A DNA stretch of 56,605 bases from Akkermansia sp. GTDB taxonomy: Bacteria > Verrucomicrobiota > Verrucomicrobiia > Verrucomicrobiales > Akkermansiaceae. The notes beneath the pieces are model-generated. The model searched no databases and was not told where the DNA came from. It was given only the letters and a program-made list of their open reading frames with translations. The DNA lies in the NCBI GenBank assembly GCA_017435505.1, contig JAFSEZ010000001.1, positions 1 through 56,605 of the forward strand. The letters run 5' to 3'. Position numbers and translations under genes: made by a program. Of the stretch, positions 8,346 to 16,731 are shown piece after piece. Each line of letters opens with the position of its first letter. Within the stretch, counting starts at the first letter, position 1.

Positions 8346-10226
8346 TTACTTATTATCACCGCTAAGTTCAGGAATAGCAATGGGAGTCTTGAGTGGCATG
8401 ACCATCATGAATTTCTCCACGTAATCCGGAATCTGCATCTTGCCCTTGGATGCCTTGCTGTCGATGAACTGGAAGTAGTGATTCTGGTCGCGGCGCACCT
8501 CGGCATTCTGGTAAGAGAAGAGAGAGTCTGCGCTGCGCTCATCAAAATTCTTATCAACCAAATCGTAGAGAGCTTGGCGCTGATCAATGCTGCGTTCATC
8601 TCCCGGCTTCTTTGCGGTGTAGCCGCTCACATAGATGGCCGTCACCACAGGAGCCTTGCCACGCTTGCGCTGGTCCACAGCTTCCGGTGCGCGGTTAATG
8701 GAGCTATCTGAGCTGCCACTGCGGCTCTTATTCATATCAATCAGGCGAGTACCCTTGGTATCTGTGGAACCTGCCAGAGAGGTAGAGGCTACATCGTAGT
8801 TGATAAGCGGTGCAAATTCTGTGAACCAGAACTTAACAGAAGCACTACGTTCGGAGAGTTGCTTCAGCACATCGGTATAAGCATTACGCATGGCGTAGAG
8901 TTTGGAAAGCTCACCCACTTTATCCATGGAGCGCTTGTGGCGACCCCGGGCAGTTTCGATGCTGTCATTGATAGAATCCACCTCCTGCTCCACACGAGAA
9001 ACCTTCTGGTAGATAGCCTCCGCATCACTAGCTGCCTTGTCTGCCGTATATGCGTAGAATCCGGCTCCGGCCAGCGCAATAATACCGGCTGCCACAACCT
9101 TGGGAATCATCTGCATCTCGGCGCGTTCCTTACCCACACTGGTGGGCACCAGGTCAATGTCAAACTCACCAACCTTGGCACCGGAAACAGCTGCACCGGC
9201 AATAGCTCCCAGGCAGAGGTAATCCTGGGCCAGTGCATCCTCATCAACCTTGCTGCCAATGGAGAATGCGTTGAGGGGGTTCATGTACTCAACCGGTATA
9301 TTGAGAGAGTTTTGCAGGAATTCCAGTGCATAGGGCAAGCGTGCACCACCACCGCAAATATAAGCCTTGACGGGGGGATTCCCCTTGTATTGGGCTCGGT
9401 AGTGGTTAATGGTGCGATGCACCTCGGAGCCCAAACGGCTCATAGCGTTGCGAATTGCCGTGGCCAAGGCAGCCTGCTGCTCAGGCATGGACTCCGTGTG
9501 CCCATTGCCCAGGGAAACAATACCCTGCTCCAATTTTATACGTTCGGCCTCGCGGAAGCTCAAGTTAAACTCGCGCGCGATAGTGTTGGTAACAAAGGAA
9601 CCGGCAGCCGTGACGGAGCGAGTAAAGAAGCGCCCGGCCTCTGCAAAGATGATATCCGTGGTCTTGGCACCGATATCAAGCAACATCACAGGAGCATCCT
9701 CTTCCGGGTAACTCATGCGGAACGCATTGTAGAGAGAGGTGATGGAGCAGTCCACGCTGCGGGTACGCAGGCTGTTGCTTTCCACCTGGCCGTTGAGGTT
9801 ATCCAACACATCTTTCTTAATGGCCACCAAGAGCACCTCGCGCTCGCCTTCACCGCGATCCGCAAGCTCCTGATAAGAATAGATGATATCTTCCAAGGGG
9901 AATGGAATATGCTGCTGTGCTTCGTAACCTACCTGCTCAGAGATATCATCCATATCCAAAGCCGGCAGTTTGATAAAGCGCATAAACACTTGCTGTCCCG
10001 ATACGACGTTGCGAACATCGCTACCCTTTACTTTGAGCTCGCTCACGAGCTCTCCGATAGCGTTGCTCACATAGTCCATTCTCATCCCCTCCTCCACAGG
10101 GTCGAGCAAAATCTCCCTGCGAGCGTAGCGAGAAAGGGCATAACCCTTGCCCGCCGGGGTAAACACGCCCATGGTGACGCTCTGAGCGCCAATCTCCAAG
10201 GCGACGGTTGTCTTATATTCAGCCAT
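8346..10226 (-). CDS. PilM-PilN fusion, Amuc_1101-like
   Basis: A 626-residue protein. Residues 1-350 are an actin-like ATPase of the PilM/FtsA family: phosphate loop 1 with ALEIGAQSV (9-17), DIGAKTTDI (184-192) as phosphate loop 2, and the adenosine motif CGGGARL (291-297). Residues 355-361 (FDIDLVP) match the short conserved N-terminal peptide of PilN, which in other bacteria is the piece bound by PilM. A membrane helix follows (about 374-393), then a coiled-coil and a PilN-like periplasmic domain. The fusion joins the cytoplasmic ring and the inner-membrane partner in one chain. It is second in the operon, directly before the PilO-like Amuc_1100 homologue, which is the standard pilM-N-O order. 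Confidence 0.9.
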   Translation of the reverse strand: MAEYKTTVALEIGAQSVTMGVFTPAGKGYALSRYARREILLDPVEEGMRMDYVSNAIGELVSELKVKGSDVRNVVSGQQVFMRFIKLPALDMDDISEQVGYEAQQHIPFPLEDIIYSYQELADRGEGEREVLLVAIKKDVLDNLNGQVESNSLRTRSVDCSITSLYNAFRMSYPEEDAPVMLLDIGAKTTDIIFAEAGRFFTRSVTAAGSFVTNTIAREFNLSFREAERIKLEQGIVSLGNGHTESMPEQQAALATAIRNAMSRLGSEVHRTINHYRAQYKGNPPVKAYICGGGARLPYALEFLQNSLNIPVEYMNPLNAFSIGSKVDEDALAQDYLCLGAIAGAAVSGAKVGEFDIDLVPTSVGKERAEMQMIPKVVAAGIIALAGAGFYAYTADKAASDAEAIYQKVSRVEQEVDSINDSIETARGRHKRSMDKVGELSKLYAMRNAYTDVLKQLSERSASVKFWFTEFAPLINYDVASTSLAGSTDTKGTRLIDMNKSRSGSSDSSINRAPEAVDQRKRGKAPVVTAIYVSGYTAKKPGDERSIDQRQALYDLVDKNFDERSADSLFSYQNAEVRRDQNHYFQFIDSKASKGKMQIPDYVEKFMMVMPLKTPIAIPELSGDNK

Positions 10227-10251
10227 GGCTAATCAGTAATAAGTTAAAAAA

Positions 10252-11229
10252 TCAAAGTGAAGAAGAACGGCGGCTGCGGCGCTTGGACTTGGAGCGTTTT
10301 TTGCCGGTAGAGCTGCTATCCTCATCTGTCACCTCCACCCCGGCAGAATTCTCTGCAGAGGAGCTATCAGAAGTAGTAGCAGCATCAGCTCCACCCGTAG
10401 TATCCGCAGTTGTAGCCCTATCGGCGGAATCCGAAGCCGATACAGCAGAAGCCCCCGGAACAGTAGCAGCAGACTCACCGCCCACAACCATCGGGTTCAT
10501 TTCAGGATAGAATGACCCGAACGCAAATGCATAAGGCGTTTCCGATGCAGACTTAAGCGCAACGCCTTGATCCTTTGTTGCGCGGCTCCACCACTTACCG
10601 GTAAGATTCCATTCACGCTCCAGCTTCTTATCCAGCACATGAGCCTGAGGGTGCTTGTTCTTATCAGAATTCATGCAGTTAGACCCGTTGAAAGTGGATT
10701 CAATCGCATAAGCCACAAGCGTCCCGTCCAATTCACCCTTGGCTTTTTCATTAATCTTCCACGCATCAGAGGGGGAAATAAACACACCCGCAAAAATATC
10801 ATTCTTACGAATGCCTTTTTTCTTGCTCTCCACAGGAACGGGGATATTAACAAAGCTCAACTCCTTACTCAGCATCAGAGGTGACGGATCTTTGGCTTTC
10901 TCATCCTGCTGTTTGAAGAGCAAACACACCTTTACCGTAAGAGAAGGAATATAGTGCACAGGCAAAAAGTTACCGTTTTCATCCTTCTGCTTAGTGTACC
11001 CCTCAACCTCCAGAGGGACATTCACCACATGCCAACCACCGGTCTTGTGCTGCTGCATGATGCTTTCCACACCAACACCATGGTTGCCCAACAGACCGAT
11101 TTTTTGCACCGTTACAGGTTTACCGGGCTGCTGCTTTACAGTCACCTGCACAGCAGAGGCATCACGTGCAGTCGCAAACGGCATGCCAAATAACGCGGCA
11201 ACAACTAAGGACAGGAAGATTTTTTTCAT
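10252..11229 (-). CDS. Exported pilus operon protein, Amuc_1102-like
   Basis: A 325-residue secreted protein, first gene of the operon. It has a clear signal peptide (KKIFLSLVVAALFGMPFATA, cleavage near residue 21), a predicted beta-sandwich body of about 220 residues and a low-complexity tail: Ala/Ser/Thr-rich (about 250-300) ending in a strongly basic KKRSKSKRRSRRSS. Amuc_1102 of A. muciniphila holds the same position; its structure has been described as an immunoglobulin-like fold related to pilins, which I recall but cannot test. The basic tail is unusual for a periplasmic protein and could bind LPS or DNA. An AT-rich TATAAG/TATACC box lies about 20-30 bases upstream of the ATG, without a good -35. 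Confidence 0.8.
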   Translation of the reverse strand: MKKIFLSLVVAALFGMPFATARDASAVQVTVKQQPGKPVTVQKIGLLGNHGVGVESIMQQHKTGGWHVVNVPLEVEGYTKQKDENGNFLPVHYIPSLTVKVCLLFKQQDEKAKDPSPLMLSKELSFVNIPVPVESKKKGIRKNDIFAGVFISPSDAWKINEKAKGELDGTLVAYAIESTFNGSNCMNSDKNKHPQAHVLDKKLEREWNLTGKWWSRATKDQGVALKSASETPYAFAFGSFYPEMNPMVVGGESAATVPGASAVSASDSADRATTADTTGGADAATTSDSSSAENSAGVEVTDEDSSSTGKKRSKSKRRSRRSSSL

Positions 11230-11390
11230 GATAGGAACGTCAGATTTGTGGTATACTTATACACAATTCACCCCCGCTTGGCGAGAAGAATCTTGCACCA
11301 ATAAGCTTTTTTTTGAAAGAAACGCGCGTTCACTCCTGTATAAAGGCACGCTTTCGCCATTTTTTTCGCGGGAAAATTATGTCATTCCCC

Positions 11391-11420
11391 TTGTCCCGCT
11401 TTGTCTTCCTGTGCTATATA
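11391..11420 (+). promoter_or_regulatory. Promoter of lgt
   Basis: TTGTCC (11391-11396), an 18-base spacer and TATATA (11415-11420) preceded by TGC (extended -10). The -10 ends 13 bases before the ATG at 11434. Confidence 0.55.
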
Positions 11421-11433
11421 CAGCAGAGCCGAC

Positions 11434-12444
11434 ATGAACACACTTGCCACCTACATTCACCATATTGACCCCATTTTACTGGACATCCCCGGCACGCCAC
11501 TGGCCATACGCTGGTATGGCTTGGCTTACGTGGGCGGATTTATCTTGGGTTATATGGTTCTACTCTGGCTGGCAAAGCGGCGGCTCTACACCGTCGCACC
11601 CGAAAAGTTGGGGGATTTTATCACCACCGTCTGCATATTCGGCGTGCTCATGGGTGGCCGCTTAGGAGAATTTTTCTTTTATTGGCTACCGGAGCATGGA
11701 TGGAGCGGTTTCTGCCACGACCCCCTCTGGGTGCTGCGTGTGTGGGAAGGCGGCATGGCCTCCCATGGTGGCATCATCGCTGTACTTCTTGTGACCATCT
11801 GGTACTGCCGCAAAAACAAATTGAGCATACCCTCCGTGACAGATGGGCTTGCTATTGTATGCACCATCGGCATCTTCTTTGGACGTGTGGCCAATTTCAT
11901 CAATGGCGAATTGTATGGGCGCATCACCACTGCGGCCAATCCCATCGCCATGAAATTCCCACAGGAATTCTTCTCCTTGCCCACCACCACCCAAATCCAA
12001 GCAAAAGCCGCGCTGGATCACACCATGGGCGCCCCCATCGAAACCTTGGCTATATGTGATAACGCAGGCATGCCCACCGAGAGTTTCTTTGATATCATGA
12101 TGAGGCTCACCCGTGAGAACGAATCTTTCCGTGAAACACTGGGGCAATTCCTCACCCCCCGCTACCCCTCCCAGTTATTTGAAGCACTGGGCGAGGGGCT
12201 CATCATCTTCATCGTGCTCATCGCCCTGCGTCTGGGATGGAAGAACGCACCCTCCGGCATCTTCTCTGCCCTCTTCTGTTTCATGTATGCCACGGCACGC
12301 ATCTCTACAGAATGTTTCCGCGAGCCGGACGCAGATACATGGCATGGCATCACACGCGGCCAATACCTCTCATTTGCCATTGTAGCCCTGGGTGTAGCCT
12401 TCCTCATTCCGGCTCTCCGCAAACTTAAAATGCAAAAAAATTAA
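11434..12444 (+). CDS. lgt: Prolipoprotein diacylglyceryl transferase
   Basis: Transfers a diacylglyceryl group from phosphatidylglycerol to the lipobox Cys of prolipoproteins in the inner membrane, the first step of lipoprotein maturation. The chain of 336 residues has about seven membrane helices, the catalytic-loop signature MASHGGIIAVL and the RVANFINGELYGR signature that is diagnostic of Lgt. A segment of about 60-70 residues between that signature and the YPSQLFEALGEG motif is longer than in the E. coli enzyme (291 residues). I use the ATG at 11434, which fits the promoter and the family N-terminus, and not the frame opening at 11401. A Lgt substrate in this window is the lipoprotein at 55236. 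Confidence 0.95.
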   Translation: MNTLATYIHHIDPILLDIPGTPLAIRWYGLAYVGGFILGYMVLLWLAKRRLYTVAPEKLGDFITTVCIFGVLMGGRLGEFFFYWLPEHGWSGFCHDPLWVLRVWEGGMASHGGIIAVLLVTIWYCRKNKLSIPSVTDGLAIVCTIGIFFGRVANFINGELYGRITTAANPIAMKFPQEFFSLPTTTQIQAKAALDHTMGAPIETLAICDNAGMPTESFFDIMMRLTRENESFRETLGQFLTPRYPSQLFEALGEGLIIFIVLIALRLGWKNAPSGIFSALFCFMYATARISTECFREPDADTWHGITRGQYLSFAIVALGVAFLIPALRKLKMQKN

Positions 12445-12462
12445 AAAAATCTCAAAAAAAGC

Positions 12463-12491
12463 TTGCATTAATCTTGAAAATCGTGTAGATT
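12463..12491 (+). promoter_or_regulatory. Promoter of the tRNA-Tyr/Val pair
   Basis: TTGCAT (12463-12468), 17 bases, TAGATT (12486-12491), about 40 bases before tRNA-Tyr. Confidence 0.65.
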
Positions 12492-12530
12492 CTCGCCGCA
12501 CGCTTTCCGATAAGGAGGCCGGCAAAGAAT

Positions 12531-12613
12531 GGGTAGGTTCCCGAGCGGTCAAAGGGGGCAGACTGTAAATCTGCTATCGTACGATTTCGATGGTTCGAAT
12601 CCATCCCTGCCCA
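12531..12613 (+). tRNA. tRNA-Tyr (GUA)
   Basis: 83-nt type II tRNA with a long variable arm. The anticodon stem-loop is GCAGA-CTGTAAA-TCTGC, giving GTA. The acceptor stem pairs GGGTAGG with CCTGCCC (one T-G wobble). T arm GGTTCGAATCC. CCA is not encoded. Confidence 0.95.
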
Positions 12614-12621
12614 GTTCACAT

Positions 12622-12694
12622 GCGGAGGTAGCTCAGTTGGTAGAGCAACACCTTGACATGGTGGAGGTCGTAGGTTCGAGTCCTATCCCCCGTA
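12622..12694 (+). tRNA. tRNA-Val (GAC)
   Basis: 73-nt tRNA 8 bp after tRNA-Tyr and probably co-transcribed. The anticodon loop TTGACAT gives GAC (valine). D arm GCTC/GAGC and T arm GTAGG/CCTAT are normal. The acceptor stem GCGGAGG/CCCCCGT holds an A5-C68 mismatch and a G1-U72 wobble, and position 27-43 of the anticodon stem is A-G. The discriminator is A, as usual for Val. Confidence 0.88.
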
Positions 12695-12705
12695 TATTTT
12701 ATGGA

Positions 12706-12730
12706 AGCCGCTCAGGAGAGCGGCTGTTTT
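12706..12730 (+). terminator. Intrinsic terminator after tRNA-Val
   Basis: An 8-bp stem (12706-12713 with 12718-12725), 4-base loop, followed by GTTTTG. Confidence 0.8.
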
Positions 12731-12785
12731 GTTTCTCGGCGGGGAGCATCCCCCCACAATTTTGGTTAGAAAGCCAAGTTACTTC

Positions 12786-12813
12786 TTGACAATTGATGGC
12801 AGGGTGCTACCAT
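12786..12813 (+). promoter_or_regulatory. Promoter of the LPS cassette
   Basis: A perfect -35 TTGACA (12786-12791), a 16-base spacer and TACCAT (12808-12813), 21 bases before the ATG at 12835. Confidence 0.65.
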
Positions 12814-12834
12814 TACCATGAAAGAGCCGATAGC

Positions 12835-13638
12835 ATGAACACCCACCCCGACATCCGCTACTACTACATCAACCTGGAGCGCGCCACCGAGCGTCGCGAA
12901 GAGGCAGAAAAACAGGCAGCAGCTTTCGGTATTCAGCTGGAACGCATTGATGCTGTGGCCGGCAAAGATTTGGACATTGACTCATTACCGGCATACGACA
13001 GCGAACGCCGAGCCTCCGAATTTGCCGCACAGCTTTCCCCGAACCAACACGCATGCATCATGAGCCACCTCAAAGCTCTGCAAACTTTCGTAGATTCCGG
13101 TGCTACGTATGGTGTTATCATGGAAGATGACCTGCAACTGCACCCGCAGTTCAACGAAGGCATTGCCTGGCTCATTGAACACACCTCCGGCTGGGAGGCA
13201 CTGAAGCTGTGGACAGGCGATGGCAAAATTTACCCCCTGCACAAGCCATTGAAAGATTGCCCTTGGCAAATCGTTTTCCCCAAGAAATTACCATGGGTGG
13301 CCGTGGGCAACATCTATACCCGCAAAGGCGCCATGGGCATACTCAAGGGCTTCAAACGATACTGGCTGGGTTATGATGCCCAGTGGGCGTGGGCAACCTT
13401 AATTACTGAGGATATCCCCTGTTGTGGCATATCGCCCAGCTTGGTTGTATCCTCCGATCCTAAGAATGAAAAATCCACCATTGACGCCGAGGCCAATTCA
13501 CGTGTAGCAGCCTTCATCAAGCAAAAGAAGGAGCAGACATGGAAGCAATATATCTTCCACCGACTCTGCGTGTGGAAGATGGCCTGTGGTAAACTGCGTA
13601 TGCGTGCCCGCATGAAATCACTACTGAAATTCCGTTGA
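12835..13638 (+). CDS. Glycosyltransferase family 25 protein
   Basis: A 267-residue cytoplasmic glycosyltransferase of family 25, a group that includes LPS core and lipooligosaccharide galactosyl- and glucosyltransferases. Visible landmarks are the N-terminal YYINLERATERRE, the CIMSHLKAL motif and the acidic MEDDLQL metal-binding motif, all standard for the family. It opens a five-gene plus-strand LPS cassette and lies 10 bp before a GT8 gene. I place the start at 12835, after the promoter; an in-frame ATG at 12793 would start inside the promoter. The C-terminal 30 residues are strongly basic, which may help membrane association. Donor and acceptor are unknown. Confidence 0.88.
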   Translation: MNTHPDIRYYYINLERATERREEAEKQAAAFGIQLERIDAVAGKDLDIDSLPAYDSERRASEFAAQLSPNQHACIMSHLKALQTFVDSGATYGVIMEDDLQLHPQFNEGIAWLIEHTSGWEALKLWTGDGKIYPLHKPLKDCPWQIVFPKKLPWVAVGNIYTRKGAMGILKGFKRYWLGYDAQWAWATLITEDIPCCGISPSLVVSSDPKNEKSTIDAEANSRVAAFIKQKKEQTWKQYIFHRLCVWKMACGKLRMRARMKSLLKFR

Positions 13639-13648
13639 CCACCTCCCC

Positions 13649-14644
13649 ATGCTGTCCGGCAAAGCGCATTTACCCGTCCAAGACCTACCGCCCTTGCAGG
13701 GAGAACCTGCGGAGCGGCATCCGGTGGTCTTTGCATCCGATGGAAGGGGTGGGCTCATGCTGGGCATTGCGCTGTATTCTCTTCTCAGCACCATAGCAAA
13801 GCCGGCAGGCTTGCGCATAGTTATTCTCGATGCCGGGCTGGAAACCAAAGACACAGAGCGCATGCGGGATCTGTGCCATACTTGGGGTGCCACCCTGCAA
13901 TTCATCAGCTTGGAAGGCAAGCTGGACAACATGCCATTCTCCAAATCCTTCCCCAAGGCGGCTTGCGGGCGTCTGCTCTTGCCGGAGCTGATGCCGGAGG
14001 ACAACATCGTGCTCTATACTGATATAGACGTACTGTTCAGCGAGGACATCACCCCCCTGCTCACCTACAATTTGGAAGAAGACTTAGCTGCAGCCGTATA
14101 CGAGCATCCCACCTACTTCAACTCGGGAGTTATGCTACTGAACTTGGCGCAGATGCGCAAAGAAGGCACCCAGCAAGCCATCATTGATTGCATGGCAGCC
14201 AACCGCAATAAATTTGTGTACTTTGACCAAGACGGGCTCAACACCGTCATGTATGGCAGGGTGCGCGCACTACACCCTCGTTGGAATTGGAACGAGTTGC
14301 AACCTCGCAAACTGCTCAAACGCTACCGCTATTGGGGCTGTATTTCATTCCTGGATGCTCTGCGCACTTGCATGAAACCCTCCATCCGGCATTTCGCCTG
14401 CCGCCCCAAGATTACAGAGTACAACTATCGGTGGAATCACGAGCTGTACCGCCGCATCTGGTTGCAATCGCCTTGGAAAAATGACCCCCAGCCGGGCGAA
14501 CGCCGATTGAGCACCCGTCTGCGGCGTATGTTGTATAGTATTCTGGATGCCTTGCAACGCCGCCGCATCCGGCACATCATCGCAAAAGATGATATCAACC
14601 CCTATCCTCAGGTAGACTGCCATTGGAGCTCCCGGCAAGATTAA
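13649..14644 (+). CDS. Glycosyltransferase family 8 protein
   Basis: A 331-residue retaining glycosyltransferase of family 8 (WaaJ/general stress protein A type). It starts with the nucleotide-binding VVFASDGRGGLMLGIALYS stretch, has the Mn-binding DXD motif in YTDIDVLF, the FNSGVMLLNL motif and the FDQDGLNTVM motif. These together are diagnostic. The C-terminal 90 residues are basic and resemble the membrane-associated tail of LPS core transferases. Its place between GT25 and hldE argues for a role in LPS core or surface oligosaccharide synthesis. The sugar donor cannot be assigned from sequence. Confidence 0.9.
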   Translation: MLSGKAHLPVQDLPPLQGEPAERHPVVFASDGRGGLMLGIALYSLLSTIAKPAGLRIVILDAGLETKDTERMRDLCHTWGATLQFISLEGKLDNMPFSKSFPKAACGRLLLPELMPEDNIVLYTDIDVLFSEDITPLLTYNLEEDLAAAVYEHPTYFNSGVMLLNLAQMRKEGTQQAIIDCMAANRNKFVYFDQDGLNTVMYGRVRALHPRWNWNELQPRKLLKRYRYWGCISFLDALRTCMKPSIRHFACRPKITEYNYRWNHELYRRIWLQSPWKNDPQPGERRLSTRLRRMLYSILDALQRRRIRHIIAKDDINPYPQVDCHWSSRQD

Positions 14645-14668
14645 AACCACGCTAATTCCATTCATCTT

Positions 14669-16141
14669 ATGCCAGATAACATAGCAAACCTTGCTTCCTA
14701 CGTTGAAAAATTTTCAGATCTTCGCCTACTGTGCGTGGGTGATATGATGCTGGATACCTTTGTCTACGGCAAAGCCGGGCGACTCTCCCCGGAAGCTCCC
14801 GTACCCGTTCTGCAAAAACAGCGCGAAAACAGCATGCCCGGCGGTGTGGGCAATGTTGTAACCAATCTCTGCACGCTGGGCTGTCAAACAAGCCTCATCA
14901 GCGTAGTGGGACAAGACGCAGAGGGAGATTTACTGTGCCGAACCCTCGCGCAGCAGGGCTCCAATGTGCGTCTGCTCTTGCAGCAGCAAAATTACTGCAC
15001 CACAGTCAAAACACGCTTTGTAGCAGGAGGCCACCACCTCCTGCGCGTAGACCGCGAAGAAAAGTTGCACCTGCCGGACGATGCCCTCGCATCCCTCCTC
15101 AAACAGGTGGAGTCCCACATCCGCAATATCGACCTTGTGCTCCTGTCAGACTACGGCAAAGGGCTTTTCGATGAGCGCTTCACCCCGGCTATCATCCGGA
15201 TTTGCCAACAACATGGTTGCAAAGTCATTGTGGATCCCAAACGTATCGACTACACCATCTACCAAGGCGCCACAGTCGTGAAACCCAACCTGAAAGAATT
15301 CCAAGGGGTCACCGGGCGCACCTTCAATCCCCGCGCAGCAGATTTCCAGCAAGAAGCTGTGGCAGCAGGGCGCGAAGTATGCCGCCGCTACGGCGTGCAA
15401 AACCTTCTCGTCACCCTCAGCGAACATGGCATGATGTACATTCCCGGCGATGAGGCAGAACAACCCGTATGGATACCCACCGAAGCACAGGAAGTATTTG
15501 ATGTTTCCGGTGCCGGTGATACCTCACTTGCAGCACTGGGTGCCTCTCTGGCAGCCGGTGCCCCCATGCAGGCAGCCATGCGCATTGCCAACGCAGCATC
15601 CGGCATTGTTGTGGGCAAGTTCGGCACAGCCAGTGTCACCGGCGCAGAACTCAGCCAAAAACTGGGGCAGAAGCACAACTCCGGCTTAGTGACTGCAGAA
15701 GAAGCAGTAGAAATCATCGCGAAGCTGCGCGCCCAAGGCAAAATCATCGGCTTTACCAACGGGTGTTTTGATTTATTGCACCCCGGGCACCTGCAATCTT
15801 TCCGCAATGCACGCAACCTGTGCGATGTGCTCTTTGTTGGCCTCAACAGCGATGACTCCGTGCGCCGTTTGAAAGGCCCCAGCCGCCCGGTGAACAACCA
15901 GGAATCCCGCGCAGCCATGCTCACCGGACTGAAAGCGGTGGACTACGTTGTCATCTTCGATGAAGACTCTGCCCTGCCCTTGCTGCAAAAGCTGCGCCCC
16001 GATGTTATCGCCAAAGAGGGCTACCCGCTGGAAAAATGGCGCGGCGGGCAATTCGTGGTTTCCTATGGGGGTCGAGCCGTAGAACTCCCCCGTGTAGAAG
16101 GCTTTTCCTCCACCTCCATCATCAACAAACTCAATCAATAA
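14669..16141 (+). CDS. hldE: Bifunctional heptose-7-phosphate kinase / ADP-heptose synthase
   Basis: A 490-residue two-domain enzyme of the ADP-L-glycero-beta-D-manno-heptose pathway. The N-terminal ribokinase (PfkB) domain (about 1-325) carries [22 protein letters not shown] and the catalytic VSGAGDT. The C-terminal cytidylyltransferase-like domain (about 350-490) has [15 protein letters not shown] and ends in [12 protein letters not shown], both diagnostic. Length is near the E. coli enzyme (477). It is followed after 2 bp by gmhA, which makes its substrate precursor, and then by a GT9 gene that would use the ADP-heptose product. No gmhB or hldD is present in the window. Confidence 0.96.
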   Translation: MPDNIANLASYVEKFSDLRLLCVGDMMLDTFVYGKAGRLSPEAPVPVLQKQRENSMPGGVGNVVTNLCTLGCQTSLISVVGQDAEGDLLCRTLAQQGSNVRLLLQQQNYCTTVKTRFVAGGHHLLRVDREEKLHLPDDALASLLKQVESHIRNIDLVLLSDYGKGLFDERFTPAIIRICQQHGCKVIVDPKRIDYTIYQGATVVKPNLKEFQGVTGRTFNPRAADFQQEAVAAGREVCRRYGVQNLLVTLSEHGMMYIPGDEAEQPVWIPTEAQEVFDVSGAGDTSLAALGASLAAGAPMQAAMRIANAASGIVVGKFGTASVTGAELSQKLGQKHNSGLVTAEEAVEIIAKLRAQGKIIGFTNGCFDLLHPGHLQSFRNARNLCDVLFVGLNSDDSVRRLKGPSRPVNNQESRAAMLTGLKAVDYVVIFDEDSALPLLQKLRPDVIAKEGYPLEKWRGGQFVVSYGGRAVELPRVEGFSSTSIINKLNQ

Positions 16142-16143
16142 TC

Positions 16144-16719
16144 ATGAGCAAAGAATGGATTTCCCAAGAATTGCACAGTGTGGCAGAAAGCTTCCACGCC
16201 TTGGCAGCTTTAGCCCCCACCATCGCGGAGATAGCTGAGCGATGCGCCGCATCGTTAAAGGCAGGTGGCAAAGTCATGTTCTGCGGCAATGGTGGGTCTG
16301 CGGCAGATTCCCAACACTTGGCCGCCGAGTTTGTGGGGCGCTATAAGTTGGAGCGTCCGGCTCTCAATTCTGTTGCACTTACCGTTGACACATCCATCCT
16401 CACAGCCGTGGGCAACGACTATGGGTACGATGAAGTTTTCCGGCGTCAGGTAGAGGGAATCGGCAAAGCGGGAGATATACTCATCGGGCTTTCTACCAGC
16501 GGTAATAGCCGCAATGTCTTGCTTGCTTTTGAAAAAGCAAGCAGCATGGGCATCACCACCGTAGCCCTTACCGGTGCAGGTGGCGGCAAAATGAAAGAAG
16601 CCGCAGACATTGCCTTGCCCGTTCCCGCCGGTATCACCAACCACATCCAGGAAATGCACATCACATGCGGACACCTCATCTGTGAGCTCACCGAAAAAAT
16701 GCTTTTCCCGACTCTGTAA
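16144..16719 (+). CDS. gmhA: Phosphoheptose isomerase
   Basis: A 191-residue SIS-domain enzyme that converts sedoheptulose 7-phosphate into D-glycero-D-manno-heptose 7-phosphate, the first step of ADP-heptose synthesis. The motifs [34 protein letters not shown] and the metal-site [15 protein letters not shown] region are typical of GmhA, and the length matches the family. I use the ATG at 16144, which is 2 bp after the hldE stop; the longer open frame from 16036 overlaps hldE and its extra N-terminus is not protein-like. It acts directly before hldE in the pathway. Confidence 0.96.
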   Translation: MSKEWISQELHSVAESFHALAALAPTIAEIAERCAASLKAGGKVMFCGNGGSAADSQHLAAEFVGRYKLERPALNSVALTVDTSILTAVGNDYGYDEVFRRQVEGIGKAGDILIGLSTSGNSRNVLLAFEKASSMGITTVALTGAGGGKMKEAADIALPVPAGITNHIQEMHITCGHLICELTEKMLFPTL

Positions 16720-16731
16720 ATCATCAATAGC

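Noticed and set aside
8859..10232. A 457-codon plus-strand frame opposite the PilM-PilN gene
   Set aside because: It is a shadow frame; the minus strand has complete actin-fold motifs.
12529..12789. An 86-codon open frame over tRNA-Tyr and tRNA-Val
   Set aside because: It lies on two well-formed tRNA genes and their terminator.
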